64,000 nucleotides of DNA, from assembly GCA_002786025.1 (NCBI GenBank), contig NHNW01000055.1, positions 1 through 64,000 of the forward strand, in the 5' to 3' direction. The notes beneath the pieces are model-generated. The model saw nothing but the letters and a program-made list of their open reading frames with translations. It was not told the DNA's origin and made no database searches. Source of the DNA: Zasmidium citrigriseum. Its lineage: Eukaryota; Ascomycota; Dothideomycetes; Mycosphaerellales; Mycosphaerellaceae. Shown one piece after another: positions 11,294 through 19,817 of the stretch (its first letter is position 1; every line of letters starts with the position of its first letter). Position numbers and translations under genes: made by a program.

Positions 11294-11542
11294 TTATCTG
11301 CCGGGAAGCACACGGTCGAGCCAGACGAAGAAGTCGACGAGCTTGATGAGCCACGATAGCAGCTTGACTGCCAGACGCAGGCCGGGCAGCACGGTGATGA
11401 ACCAGGCGATGATGCTGCAGAACGCGAGGAATGCGGTGATAGCAATGATGATGAGGATGGCAATGGCGATCTTGTGATCACGAGGCGACATGTTCGCCTT
11501 GCGCTGGAGCTTGGCCATCGGGATGTCGGCGATGGATGTCAT
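11294..11542 (-). CDS. Tiny membrane protein, tandem-duplicate family A (copy 1)
   Basis: The 82-residue protein starts MTSIADIPMAKLQ. It has a polar N-terminus ending SPRDHK, one strongly hydrophobic span (IAIAILIIIAITAFLAFCSIIAW) and a second amphipathic or hydrophobic stretch (LAVKLLSWLIKLVDFFVWLD). It aligns along most of its length with the 69-aa product at 12359-12568: RDHKIAIAILIII against RDRQVAQAILVVV, and KLLSWLIKLVDFFV against KLLYVLLKVVTFFV. Conservation at protein level together with similar 5' flanks supports a real, recently duplicated gene. Family and function are unknown. Confidence 0.6.
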   Translation of the reverse strand: MTSIADIPMAKLQRKANMSPRDHKIAIAILIIIAITAFLAFCSIIAWFITVLPGLRLAVKLLSWLIKLVDFFVWLDRVLPGR

Positions 11543-11610
11543 GTGGCCGAGAGAACGGGTTGTTGTTGGGGTTGATGTTGGGTCCAGTTGAGGATTTTTG
11601 TTTGGATTGG

Positions 11611-11820
11611 TCTTCTCTTGGTCGTCTGGGAACTTGAGAAGCGGGAGTCTGGCCTCGAAATTGAGAAGTCGTCAGCTCGTCTTACATAGAAATTCGGAGT
11701 GTGTGTTCTGTGTCGTATAGTGTGTTGTCGAAGTGGTCACTCGCATCCCTCAGTCACTCGCTCAAATGCCATTGTTCGGCAAATCGGCTTTGCACAAGCC
11801 ATTGTGACCAGGCTGATTAC
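11611..11820. repeat. Duplicated 5' flank, copy 1
   Basis: Upstream flank of the 82-aa gene. It shares ordered blocks with 12635-12867: TCTTCTCTTG, then GAGAAGCGGGA/GAGAAGAGGGA, GTGTCGTATA plus GTGTTGTCGA, AATGCCATTGTT/AATGCTATTGTT with the following GCAAATCG/GCGAATCG, and CAGGCTGAT. The promoter was therefore duplicated along with the coding sequence. Confidence 0.7.
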
Positions 11821-12358
11821 CTGTGGCCTTGGAAGCGGTCGATGCAGGAGCTGACATGCGATGACAGTGCAGATCGAGAACCATAACAGAAGAGATCGGC
11901 AAATGCCAAGGGCCCTATCGACGAGAAAGGCGACGGGAGTGATTTTGAATGTTGCTCTTCCCGCTGCCGGGGGTGTTCCATCTCAGACAATGTAAGACCC
12001 TCTGTTATTCTTGACCCTGATGTCTTGGATGTCTCACGAAGGTCTTTGCTACTAGTGACAGACCTTGCAAAGTCTCGAAAACCTACACAAAACGAAAGCT
12101 ACACAAAAAGAACTACCAAATGATGGGAAAGTGGTCTGGAAATGGGTGACTGTCTTTGAATCAGGCTGTGTGGTTTTGAGAACGCAAATTGATATTTCGT
12201 AAGTAAGCAACGCAAGGCTTTTTGCCAATTTTTTCTCAAAAACTAGATCGGCTGCATGCCTCTTCTCTCTCACATAATCAAAGATCCTCTCGAAATGCAA
12301 TTCAAATCACAATTTAGTTCTCATCCATCCATCACCTTCACCATCCCAACTTCCTTAT
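11821..12358. other. Intergenic between family A copies
   Basis: No gene is supported. It holds distal promoter of the 82-aa gene and the 3' side of the 69-aa gene, with an ATCAGGCTG string at 12160. Confidence 0.4.
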
Positions 12359-12568
12359 CTACAGCATCTTGCAAAGCATCCTCACGAAGAAGGTAACGAC
12401 CTTGAGAAGCACATACAGCAGCTTCGCTGGATAGCGGATGAAGGGACTGATAGTAAAGAACCAGAAGCAGACTCCCCAGACAGAGAAGATAGCGAAGAAA
12501 GCGACGACGACCAGGATCGCTTGTGCGACCTGGCGGTCGCGCTTGGCCATGACCATGGCGGCGGGCAT
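12359..12568 (-). CDS. Tiny membrane protein, tandem-duplicate family A (copy 2)
   Basis: The 69-residue protein starts MPAAMVMAKRDRQ. The span AILVVVAFFAIFSVWGVCFWFF is strongly hydrophobic, and a second hydrophobic/basic segment (AKLLYVLLKVVTFFVRML) follows. It is the paralogue of the 82-aa product about 1 kb away, minus that copy's longer N-terminus. The match covers the polar start, the first span and the KLL..LLK/LIK segment. Paralogy is the main evidence that so short a frame is a gene. The start could be any of three nearby ATGs. Function is unknown. Confidence 0.58.
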   Translation of the reverse strand: MPAAMVMAKRDRQVAQAILVVVAFFAIFSVWGVCFWFFTISPFIRYPAKLLYVLLKVVTFFVRMLCKML

Positions 12569-12634
12569 GTTGGTGGTGTCCTTGGTGTTGCGGTCGGAAA
12601 CTCTGTATCTGAAACCTGGCTCGGAGCTGGGCGA

Positions 12635-12867
12635 TCTTCTCTTGTTTGCTTGCGAACTGGAGAAGAGGGATCTGGTCTTGAAAGTGAGGATGTCCAGATA
12701 ATGTTGATATATAGAGAATCATGATCAGGCGTCGAGTGTCGTATAATGCGTTGTTGCTGAGTATAATGTGTTGTCGAGTCAGTCGCTCATGCTGTCCATC
12801 TTACAAGCCGAAAGAATGCTATTGTTTAGCGAATCGTCTTTTTTCGAACAAAGAGCAGGCTGATCGA
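12635..12867. repeat. Duplicated 5' flank, copy 2
   Basis: Upstream flank of the 69-aa gene, matching 11611-11820 in block order and spacing (see that entry). It is slightly longer because of a doubled GTATAATG(T/C)GTTGT stretch near 12740-12775. Confidence 0.7.
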
Positions 12868-13318
12868 ACAGGCCAAGGCTGCGAGGCCTTTGTCTTGGCG
12901 CTGGAACAAAGGAAAGGAAATCAAGTAACGACGAGACCGTAATTTGGGAAGTTTGAACACCAGAAGGAATAATATGAAGTGCAAGAGTCATCTCTAGAAT
13001 GTGGCTTTCGACGGCTCCTCTGTTTGCGTCGGCTTGGTGAGACGGTCTTGGACGAATCCTACTATCCCAAGACTGTGTCAACATGTTCTGTCCAAGACAA
13101 GCGCTGCATTAGTAAGAGGATCTCGCATATGACGGAGCCGACATAGCTCAGAGAGGACCCGGTCTAATCCAATCAGGCTGCATGATCGTTATGGTAAAAG
13201 CAAGACATCCATAAAACTCCTCACCCGCGTTTCTCCTGAATGTACGAAGACCTTGTTCCGCCCAGTCATTCTGCTTCCTTAGTGTCTGAATGTGATCGGC
13301 TTTGGTGCTTTTTCTGCT
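12868..13318. other. Intergenic
   Basis: No gene is supported between the duplicated flank and the 3' end of the secreted cysteine-rich gene. An ATCAGGCTG string lies at 13172. Confidence 0.4.
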
Positions 13319-13904
13319 TTACGGCGTGGTCCAATCCGGACACATCGGAATGTACCCGTAGATCCCCGCCAGATCGTAACACTGATCCTGAGCCAAATCG
13401 ACAATCTTGACATCCGCCGTGTTCTGGCACTTGCTATCCTTGTAGAACGCAACTGTAGAGTCCTGACCATCAGTACCTGAGTACGATCCATATCTTCGAG
13501 CAGACTTACACCGCAACTTCGGCATGGCCCCTGTGCAAGGCGAGCAGTAATCCCAATAAAAGCCTGTCTGAGAAGAAGTGATAGCTTTGCATGTTCCTGG
13601 ATAGAGACTGTCGCTGGAGACAACCCATGCCCACTGGCTGCAGGAGCGGCTGGTGCTGCGGTGGCCTTCGTAGTAGACGAGACGCTCCCCGCGCGTGCAG
13701 GTGGCTCTTGAGACGAGGTCTTGGTCGAGATTAGCGTCTTTCCTCTAGAGGTAGAGACGGAAAGATGGATTGGCTTAGGAGTGTCGTACCAGTCGAGTTG
13801 ATGCTATCTTCACCCTTCGTATCGATGGATACGGTGCGGATGTCAAGTGGGCTTGCTCCCACGGCCTCTAGAAGTAAGGGCAGGAGAAGAGACTTGAGAT
13901 ACAT
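13319..13904 (-). CDS. Small secreted cysteine-rich protein (effector-like)
   Basis: Proposed join 13904-13833 plus 13744-13319 gives 165 residues. It begins with a signal peptide (MYLKSLLLPLLLEAVGAS) and a mature part holding nine cysteines: ATCTRGE, SCSQW, GTCKA, YCSPC, LRCKS, KCQN, QCYD and MCPD. Tyr, Ser and Asp are frequent and no membrane span follows the signal. The 88-nt intron (GTATCC...CTCTAG) was chosen because it joins the signal exon in frame to the long cysteine-containing frame. A nearer GTACGA donor breaks the frame, so the intron start is the weakest point. The composition is that of apoplastic effectors or other extracellular small proteins. No family is recognised. It sits inside the array of tiny membrane-protein genes, on the same strand. 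Confidence 0.55.
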
Positions 13905-14501
13905 GGTGCAAATGTCGATGCGATGTTGAGAGTATGGGTCGGCTGGATATTGGCGCTGCTCGTCAAACCGAGTGTGTTCTTGATTTTCCTGCTTAAAAGA
14001 CGTCGGCCGACGGTATCTTATATGCACGCCTGCTTTGGTCGAGAACATCGAAGGACCGGAAATACTAGATCTTTGACCGAAACTTACCAGCCCATAATCT
14101 TTGAGTAACTTCCAATTCCCGTAGTGTGGCGTCCAAATGATGGAGTGATACGAAGCCTTGTGCAACACCAACGAACGCCCAACTTCAGCTCAAGTAGAGT
14201 CTCAGCTGAAGCTGAAGTCTAGACCCATTTTGCCATTCAAATGGCGCTCTGAGAATGGGTCGCATGGAAACTGATTTCCAACTGTCGATGGTATTCTGTG
14301 ATCGACCTGTCATTGTTCATGTCTTGTTCCCTGAGCCTCATGCTCAGGGGCAAGTGCGTGAAGCTGCAGCTGCCGCCCACCGCTTGCAGACCGCGAGGCA
14401 GGAACAAACCATACGCTCCCTCCCAAGAGTCGCTTGCGATCACAGTGATGATCAGGTCCACCTCTATATCTCCTAGGCCACTTCCCAACCTCCACGACCC
14501 T
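13905..14501. other. Intergenic
   Basis: Promoter side of the secreted cysteine-rich gene and 3' side of the 103-aa membrane protein. A partly self-complementary AACTTCAGCTCAAGTAGAGTCTCAGCTGAAGCTGAAG segment (near 14178-14218) could fold into a hairpin. No gene is supported. Confidence 0.4.
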
Positions 14502-14813
14502 CTACAAAGCCAACACACCACCCTGCGCAAAACTCCAGCCAAAACTCACCACCACACCAACCAAACCCGCCTTCCATTCCGCTCCCGTCGCCAGGCACCA
14601 GAAAACCGTGACAAGACTCCACCAATATGCGTCAAGAACGTATCGCACCGTCTCGCGTAGCATTAGATGCTGCATGACAAGGCCCCTGTCTTCGTTTCCC
14701 AGGCGCTGATAGGAGAGCAGCACGCGGGCTGTGGAGTATTTGCGGCAGGTCGTGAAGGTGAGGAGGAGGAAGATGATGTTGATGAAGATTGTGAAGGGGT
14801 TGATGGTGTTCAT
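14502..14813 (-). CDS. Small membrane protein, family B (member 1)
   Basis: The 103-residue protein starts MNTINPFTIF. Three or four hydrophobic stretches are visible: IFINIIFLLLTFTTC, YWWSLVTVFWCLA and AGLVGVVVSFGWSFA. Its first half aligns with the 108-aa product at 15888-16214 (NIIFLLLTFTTCRKYSTARV against NIGFFLLVFGACRSYAKAQV, both followed by LL and a YQ). Its second half resembles the end of the 119-aa product at 15303-15662 (YWWSLVTVFWCLATGAEW against LWWSSTMLLAAFALEPDW, then a Gly/Val-rich span). It therefore links three neighbours into one family. The family is unnamed to my knowledge and its function unknown. Confidence 0.62.
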   Translation of the reverse strand: MNTINPFTIFINIIFLLLTFTTCRKYSTARVLLSYQRLGNEDRGLVMQHLMLRETVRYVLDAYWWSLVTVFWCLATGAEWKAGLVGVVVSFGWSFAQGGVLAL

Positions 14814-15302
14814 GAGGGTCGTGATGGGTGTTGGAATCCCAATATTGTCGGAATTTCAATGGTGGTTAGAAGAGGAAGGTGGCCGATGTAGGGGCTGGTA
14901 TTTGTAGCATTTGGGAAGCCATTGAGAGTAGATTGTAGCAAACTCGAGCACAACTCATACAAAGGTCACGAGGCATCTAGAAGGTTGTGGAAACCAAGTT
15001 GAGGCTGTTAGCAAACGGAAACTCATACGCAAGGCGAAAGGGGCTGGATAGCTAGGAAATCTGCACAAAGTACTCGTTTCTCGCCCTGAAGGTTCCATCG
15101 ACATATGAAACTATGTCCTTCACTGTAATCGAAACACAGTTCTGCAAGTTTTCAATGACAAGTTTCATTCGTGAGGCTGACATTCGGGCGTAGGTACAGA
15201 CGGGAGGTAATACCAAACGAGACTGACGTCTCAGCCTGATCATCAGCCTCGTCGACATCAAATGCCTAAGACCCCCATGATTCATCGCACCCCCAAAACC
15301 TC
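14814..15302. other. Intergenic
   Basis: No gene is supported. Flanking regions of two family B genes, including a CAGCCTGATCATCAG string near 15233. Confidence 0.4.
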
Positions 15303-15662
15303 CTATCCAAAGAACCCAAAAATCCCCCTCTGCAAATCCTCATCACACAAAACCCCCACAACAACACCCCCAACCAATCCCCCAACACCCCAGTTCCAAT
15401 CCGGCTCGAGCGCAAACGCAGCCAGAAGCATAGTCGAAGACCACCAGAGAGCTTCTCTAGCCGACTTCATGGTTCCCTGTCGTAGGGAGAGGTCGTCGGG
15501 GCGGCGACGCTGGTCGTAGACGTTCAGGGCTGTGCCCATGGTTGTGTCGGCTGTGAGGAAGGAGATGAGGGAGTAGAAGATGTTGACGGGGAGTTTGAGG
15601 AGGGGGAGGGCGGTGTAGAGGGAGGTGCGGGAGGTGGAGAGGGTTTTGAGGAGGGCGTTCAT
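15303..15662 (-). CDS. Small membrane protein, family B (member 2)
   Basis: The 119-residue protein starts MNALLKTLST. It has a hydrophobic patch LPVNIFYSLISFLTA, a polar centre (YDQRRRPDDLSLRQG) and a C-terminal membrane part (ALWWSSTMLLAAFAL and WGVGGLVGGVVVGVL). The C-terminal half resembles the 103-aa product at 14502-14813. The N-terminal half matches the other family members less well, so it may be the most diverged copy. Codon use looks normal for the window. Function is unknown. Confidence 0.55.
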   Translation of the reverse strand: MNALLKTLSTSRTSLYTALPLLKLPVNIFYSLISFLTADTTMGTALNVYDQRRRPDDLSLRQGTMKSAREALWWSSTMLLAAFALEPDWNWGVGGLVGGVVVGVLCDEDLQRGIFGFFG

Positions 15663-15887
15663 GGTGTGCCTGGTGCGGTGCGAAGTTGAATGGGTGGATG
15701 TTGGCGTAGGGGGCCGATATATGGGCCTACTTTGAGCGCACGCTGGAAGGTCGTAGGACCGGCAAGAATCAAAGGGAGGTGTAAGACCGAATCAATCCAG
15801 TGTCTTCTAGAGCTGATCACTCTTTGTGTTCTTCCCAGCAATCAACATGTCCTCGCCTTAGATGCTGTACGATCGTTCAAATCGATC

Positions 15888-16214
15888 TCAAGCTCCCCCA
15901 AAGATCTGCCGCCGATGTTCCCATAACACGCTCGCCCACGCAGCCCAAAGACCGGTAATCAAGGGCGGCCGCACGGACTGGAAGTACAAAAGCGCGCAGA
16001 AAGACCAGACGAGGAAATAGAGCATCGAAATTGTCCCTTTGAGGGGTCCAAACTGTTGGATGTAGCGTACTGCACGGGGATCTGTGTACTGCTGGTATCG
16101 ATTGAGGAGGACTTGGGCTTTGGCATAGGATCGACAGGCTCCAAAGACGAGCAGGAAGAAGCCGATGTTGGCGAAGAGGGCGAAGAGCTCAGATATGGTA
16201 ATTTTGATGTGCAT
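15888..16214 (-). CDS. Small membrane protein, family B (member 3)
   Basis: The 108-residue protein starts MHIKITISELFALFANIGFF. The first span runs FALFANIGFFLLVFGAC. A basic/aromatic connector (RSYAKAQVLLNRYQQ) follows, then SMLYFLVWSFCALLYF and a third span LITGLWAAWASVLW. It is the clear paralogue of the 103-aa product at 14502-14813, sharing the NI.F.LL.F..CR.Y..A.VLL pattern at the same place. Head-to-tail arrangement on one strand points to tandem duplication. Function is unknown. Confidence 0.62.
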   Translation of the reverse strand: MHIKITISELFALFANIGFFLLVFGACRSYAKAQVLLNRYQQYTDPRAVRYIQQFGPLKGTISMLYFLVWSFCALLYFQSVRPPLITGLWAAWASVLWEHRRQIFGGA

Positions 16215-16607
16215 GCTTGTAAGTCTTGTTGTGGTGCAAGTCTTGTGGTGTTGTGCGATCCACTAGTCTTCCGGGTGAAGCTTTTATAGACTCCCACAGC
16301 AAAGAGGAAGCACTTGATGCTGCAAGACTAGCCTTTCGTGTGGGACCTGAGGAGTCCAGAGAGCGTAGTTGGTCTCTTCGTTCTTTGTCGAAGCTTCGCT
16401 GGCCGAGACAACTCGCTGCTGTGGACCAAGACCCAGGTGTTTTCGGCGTTGAAATAAGCGACGTGTCGCAAATGATCTCACTGTCGGTTTCCCCTCGGTT
16501 TCACTTGTGGATGCGGACATGTTCGTCGTCGGAGACCCGAAGCCCTTCACTCCCCACCTCAATCAAACCCCTGTCCCTGCCCCTCTCACCCAAACCCAGA
16601 CCCACCT
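16215..16607. other. Intergenic
   Basis: Promoter side of the 108-aa gene. No supported gene. Confidence 0.4.
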
Positions 16608-16868
16608 TCACCCCAACCTCAAAATCAACCCAGCCAAGACCCCCACAACCGCCCCAAGCACCAGCGCACTCCCACAAAGCACCTTCGACACCGCGACACC
16701 CTGCCCGCCGACGACATTGATCAGGGTCACGTAAACGACGAGGCACACTGCCACGAGGAGTGCGACCCGTCGGTCTTGGATCCTATCGAAGCCATAAACG
16801 AGAAGGGCGATCAAGATGAAGTAGAAGATGAGAAGAGCCCATTCGGCGAGGTATGTGAGGCTGGACAT
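16608..16868 (-). CDS. Small membrane protein (86 aa)
   Basis: The 86-residue protein starts MSSLTYLAEWALLIFYF and is nearly all hydrophobic: spans at about 6-25, 35-52 and 63-84, with a short polar hinge FDRIQDRR. The frame is open further upstream, but that part is Ser/Arg-rich and unlike protein sequence, so I place the start at the ATG at 16868, directly before the first span. It has the size and topology of the neighbouring array but no convincing alignment to families A or B. Function is unknown. Confidence 0.5.
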   Translation of the reverse strand: MSSLTYLAEWALLIFYFILIALLVYGFDRIQDRRVALLVAVCLVVYVTLINVVGGQGVAVSKVLCGSALVLGAVVGVLAGLILRLG

Positions 16869-17187
16869 CGTCGATGTTGTGGTCGAGCGGGACAGATGTC
16901 GAAGTTGTTGTGAGGCCGACGATGTCGAGGGTGATCTTGTTGTTGAGATGTGGGAACTGTGGATGGAGTGTGTCGCGTTGTCGAGGTTGGACGAGCAGGA
17001 CTGTGTTTCTGAGGTATAAGAATGGGAACAGTGACTGGTCCGAGCTCTTCGGATAATGCCGGCAGGGGCGAGTGGTAAGTAAATTGCGGTAAGAGCCATG
17101 TGACAGGAGCCGACAGGCCCCTCAAAGAGTACTTTTCCATTCCTCGTGGTCGCTTTTCTATCATCTAGCATCTCTTTCGTCACGTCT
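16869..17187. other. Intergenic
   Basis: Between the promoter side of the 86-aa gene and the 3' end of the GluRS gene. Nothing further seen. Confidence 0.4.
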
Positions 17188-19089
17188 TTACATCTTCTTG
17201 CCCGTCGGGATCTGGAACGCGACGACGCTCTCGCCATGCTTGAAAGCCCGATCGATCCTGAAGAAACCTTTGCGGTCGAACTGCACGATGTCGTCCTCCT
17301 TCAGCTCAGCCACGTTGCAATCTGCCAGTGCCTCGGTCTTGAACTCGGTCTTCTCGTTGAGCACCTTCTCCAGTACATCATCGTCCTCCAGCTTGTCCTT
17401 GGTGATGAGGTAGTCGAAGTCGTACATGGTCAGTGGCACGAGCTCCTGCTCGGTCGAAAGCCAAGTAACCTTCTTCGAGGTCTTCTTGACATCACCCTGC
17501 AAGTGCAGCTCAAGCTCGAGCTCGGTAACGGTCTTGTCCTCCTCATTCTTCACGATGTTGAGCGGGTTGAGTGAGTACTTCTTCTTGCGGACGATGGCGT
17601 TGCCCCAGTTCATAAGCGTGATCTCCTCGTCCTCAGCAAAGGAGCGCGCGTCTGCCTGGTCAAGGATGATAGTCTTGCTGAAGACGACCTTCTTCTTTCC
17701 AAGCTCGGTGTTCTTTGCATGGACATCCTTCTCCTCGGTGCGAGGCGCCTCCGGTGCGCCAGCGACGGTACAGGTCACCTTGTCCTTGGCCTCGACAGCA
17801 GTGTAGCGCTTGGCCACTGGATCGATGAACTTCTTGTTGGTGGCCCAGAAGCTGGTCCAGTCCATCATGTTGATGTTCTTGCTGGGACCCTGCTTGACGA
17901 TGAACTCCTGCAGGGCGGGGATGGTCATACCACGGCGTCGGATACCGCGCACAGTAGGCATACGAGGGTCGTCCCATCCCCAGACCTTGCCTTCAGCAAC
18001 AACCTTGGTGAGCTTGCGCTTCGAGAGGAAAGTGCGGATGAAGTTCATGCGCGAGAAGTTCCAGTTGTGGACATGTCTGAGGCCGAGGGTCTTGATGAAC
18101 CACTGGTATTGAGGATCACGGTCGTTGTACTCAGTCGTTCTTAGCGCGTGGGTGATGCCTTCGACGGAGTCTACTACTGGGCAGGCGAAGTCGTAGGTGG
18201 GGTAGATCTTCCACGTGCTGCCCGTCCGGTGGTGAGGCTCGGGGTTGCAGCGGTAGATGACGGGATCTCTCATGGCACCGTTGTTGCTGGTCATGTCCAT
18301 CTTGGCACGGATGAACCACCTCTTACCCTCGTCACTGCCCGTCTTCATCTCCTCGAAGTGCTTCAAGTTGTCCTCAACCGAGTCATTGCGATGCTGACTC
18401 TCGATCCTGTTCTTTCGCTCCTCCTGCAACTGCTCTTGTGGGGTATCGTCTGCATACGCATTGCCATCCTTGATCATCTGCACTGCGCGATCGTACAGAT
18501 CCTGGAAGTAGTCGCTGGTGTAGGTGACTTGGTCTGGCTTGACGCCAAGCAGCTCGCAGTCCTTAAGAATTGAGTCCTGGAACTCCTGCTTCTCTTTCGA
18601 CGGGTTGGTGTCGTCGAAGCGGACAATCATCTTGCCGTTGTACTTCTTGTGAGCGAAGTAGTCGTTGAGCAGAGCTGCCTTGGCATGGCCGATATGGAGG
18701 TATCCTGAAGGCTCAGGCGGAAAACGAGTGACGACGCCCTTCTCAGTGTCGGGCAGGCCAATGTCGTAGTTGCCGCCCTCATCTGCGGTCTCTTTGGCTG
18801 GTCGCGTGGGCAGGTCGATCGAGGGATTGGCCGTCTGCTCGATGAACTCGAACCACCGCGACAAGTTGACCATGAGCTTCTGCTTGATGTAGGCATGTGC
18901 CACTCGGTTGGCTCGCAGCGTCTTCCATACGGTCAGGTCGGCGTCGGTGAGGGAGTAGCCCACGATGTAGCTGCGGAGCGTGAGGTGGGCGTCCAGTTCG
19001 CCCAGTGAGCCTTCGATTTGCTTGAGATTCAGTGGCTTGAGAGCCTCGGTACGGCCCTGCCACTCTTTGATTTGTGCGTCGCGGTCCAT
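17188..19089 (-). CDS. GUS1: Glutamyl-tRNA synthetase, cytosolic
   Basis: Charges tRNA(Glu) with glutamate for cytosolic translation. The 633-residue intronless frame has a short GST-like N-terminal region (to about residue 90, with LTDADLTVWKTLRANRVAHAY) and the class I catalytic core. Signature 1 is at residues 126-140 (EPSGYLHIGHAKAAL, HIGH at 132-135). RFDDTNPSKEKQEF follows, and the KMSKS-equivalent is LSKRKL at about 355-360. The later WGWDDPRMPTVRGIRRRG block and C-terminal beta-barrel are those of eukaryotic/archaeal-type GluRS. It is somewhat shorter than yeast Gus1, mainly at the N-terminus, so a further upstream exon cannot be excluded. Confidence 0.93.
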   Translation of the reverse strand: MDRDAQIKEWQGRTEALKPLNLKQIEGSLGELDAHLTLRSYIVGYSLTDADLTVWKTLRANRVAHAYIKQKLMVNLSRWFEFIEQTANPSIDLPTRPAKETADEGGNYDIGLPDTEKGVVTRFPPEPSGYLHIGHAKAALLNDYFAHKKYNGKMIVRFDDTNPSKEKQEFQDSILKDCELLGVKPDQVTYTSDYFQDLYDRAVQMIKDGNAYADDTPQEQLQEERKNRIESQHRNDSVEDNLKHFEEMKTGSDEGKRWFIRAKMDMTSNNGAMRDPVIYRCNPEPHHRTGSTWKIYPTYDFACPVVDSVEGITHALRTTEYNDRDPQYQWFIKTLGLRHVHNWNFSRMNFIRTFLSKRKLTKVVAEGKVWGWDDPRMPTVRGIRRRGMTIPALQEFIVKQGPSKNINMMDWTSFWATNKKFIDPVAKRYTAVEAKDKVTCTVAGAPEAPRTEEKDVHAKNTELGKKKVVFSKTIILDQADARSFAEDEEITLMNWGNAIVRKKKYSLNPLNIVKNEEDKTVTELELELHLQGDVKKTSKKVTWLSTEQELVPLTMYDFDYLITKDKLEDDDVLEKVLNEKTEFKTEALADCNVAELKEDDIVQFDRKGFFRIDRAFKHGESVVAFQIPTGKKM

Positions 19090-19817
19090 TTTGTGTCGCT
19101 TGTGAAGGGTATGCAGTGGATCGAAGGAGGCGGGACTTCAATGTTTTCTTGAATCGACAATGACTCAGCGGGGTAGCAGATTACGGAGGCCTGTTAATAC
19201 AGTATCTGTTAATACAGTATCCTGTGCGGTAAACGGTGCGGTCTTCCGTACTCATCAACGACATCTCCTTTCCCACACGCAGGCCGTCCTTTGCCACTCC
19301 TCCTTCATTTTCGCATCCCCGCAACAATGACCCATCAAAGCCCAATCTCGGCTCTTTCAGGCCGAAGACCATTAGGAGACGATGGAAATAACTGCTTGAT
19401 CAGCGCCGGAGAATACTCATCGCTATTGTCTACATCTCCGGACGCTGCAATACCTCACGTACTCAGGCCGCAAACCCCTTCCAATGCATACTGTCCAGCC
19501 GGAGCAGCGGGAAGCGCAGGATATCCAGCGATCTGGACTGCAACCGCATGACTCGGCGAACACGATCCATCGCCTGTTTGCTTCTTTCTCACTCTGCCTC
19601 ATCATCGGCGATCAAAAGCAGTGTCGTGCACATCTGTCCAATGCTCGACCAGGCAATGCCACTCCAAAATGGCCAGAAGCCGTGCAGCTGAGTCACCACC
19701 TTCCTCAGCTGTCAGGCAAGACCGGACTTCCAGGCGGAGAAAGAACGAGGAGCAGCGCACCCCGAAGATGAGCGGTTGTTGGAGATTTCGACATCATTTC
19801 CATCTCATCGGCGATAA
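19090..19817. other. Intergenic between GluRS promoter and ankyrin gene 3' end
   Basis: Includes the GluRS promoter and a doubled TGTTAATACAGTATC string at about 19193-19223. A 75-codon frame from the ATG at 19327 (+), Ala/Ser/Pro-rich, is the only candidate gene and is not convincing. Confidence 0.4.

Noticed and set aside
19327..19551. 75-codon plus-strand frame upstream of GluRS
   Set aside because: Composition is plausible but there is no homologue I recognise, no signal peptide and no supporting neighbour; kept only as a note in the intergenic entry.
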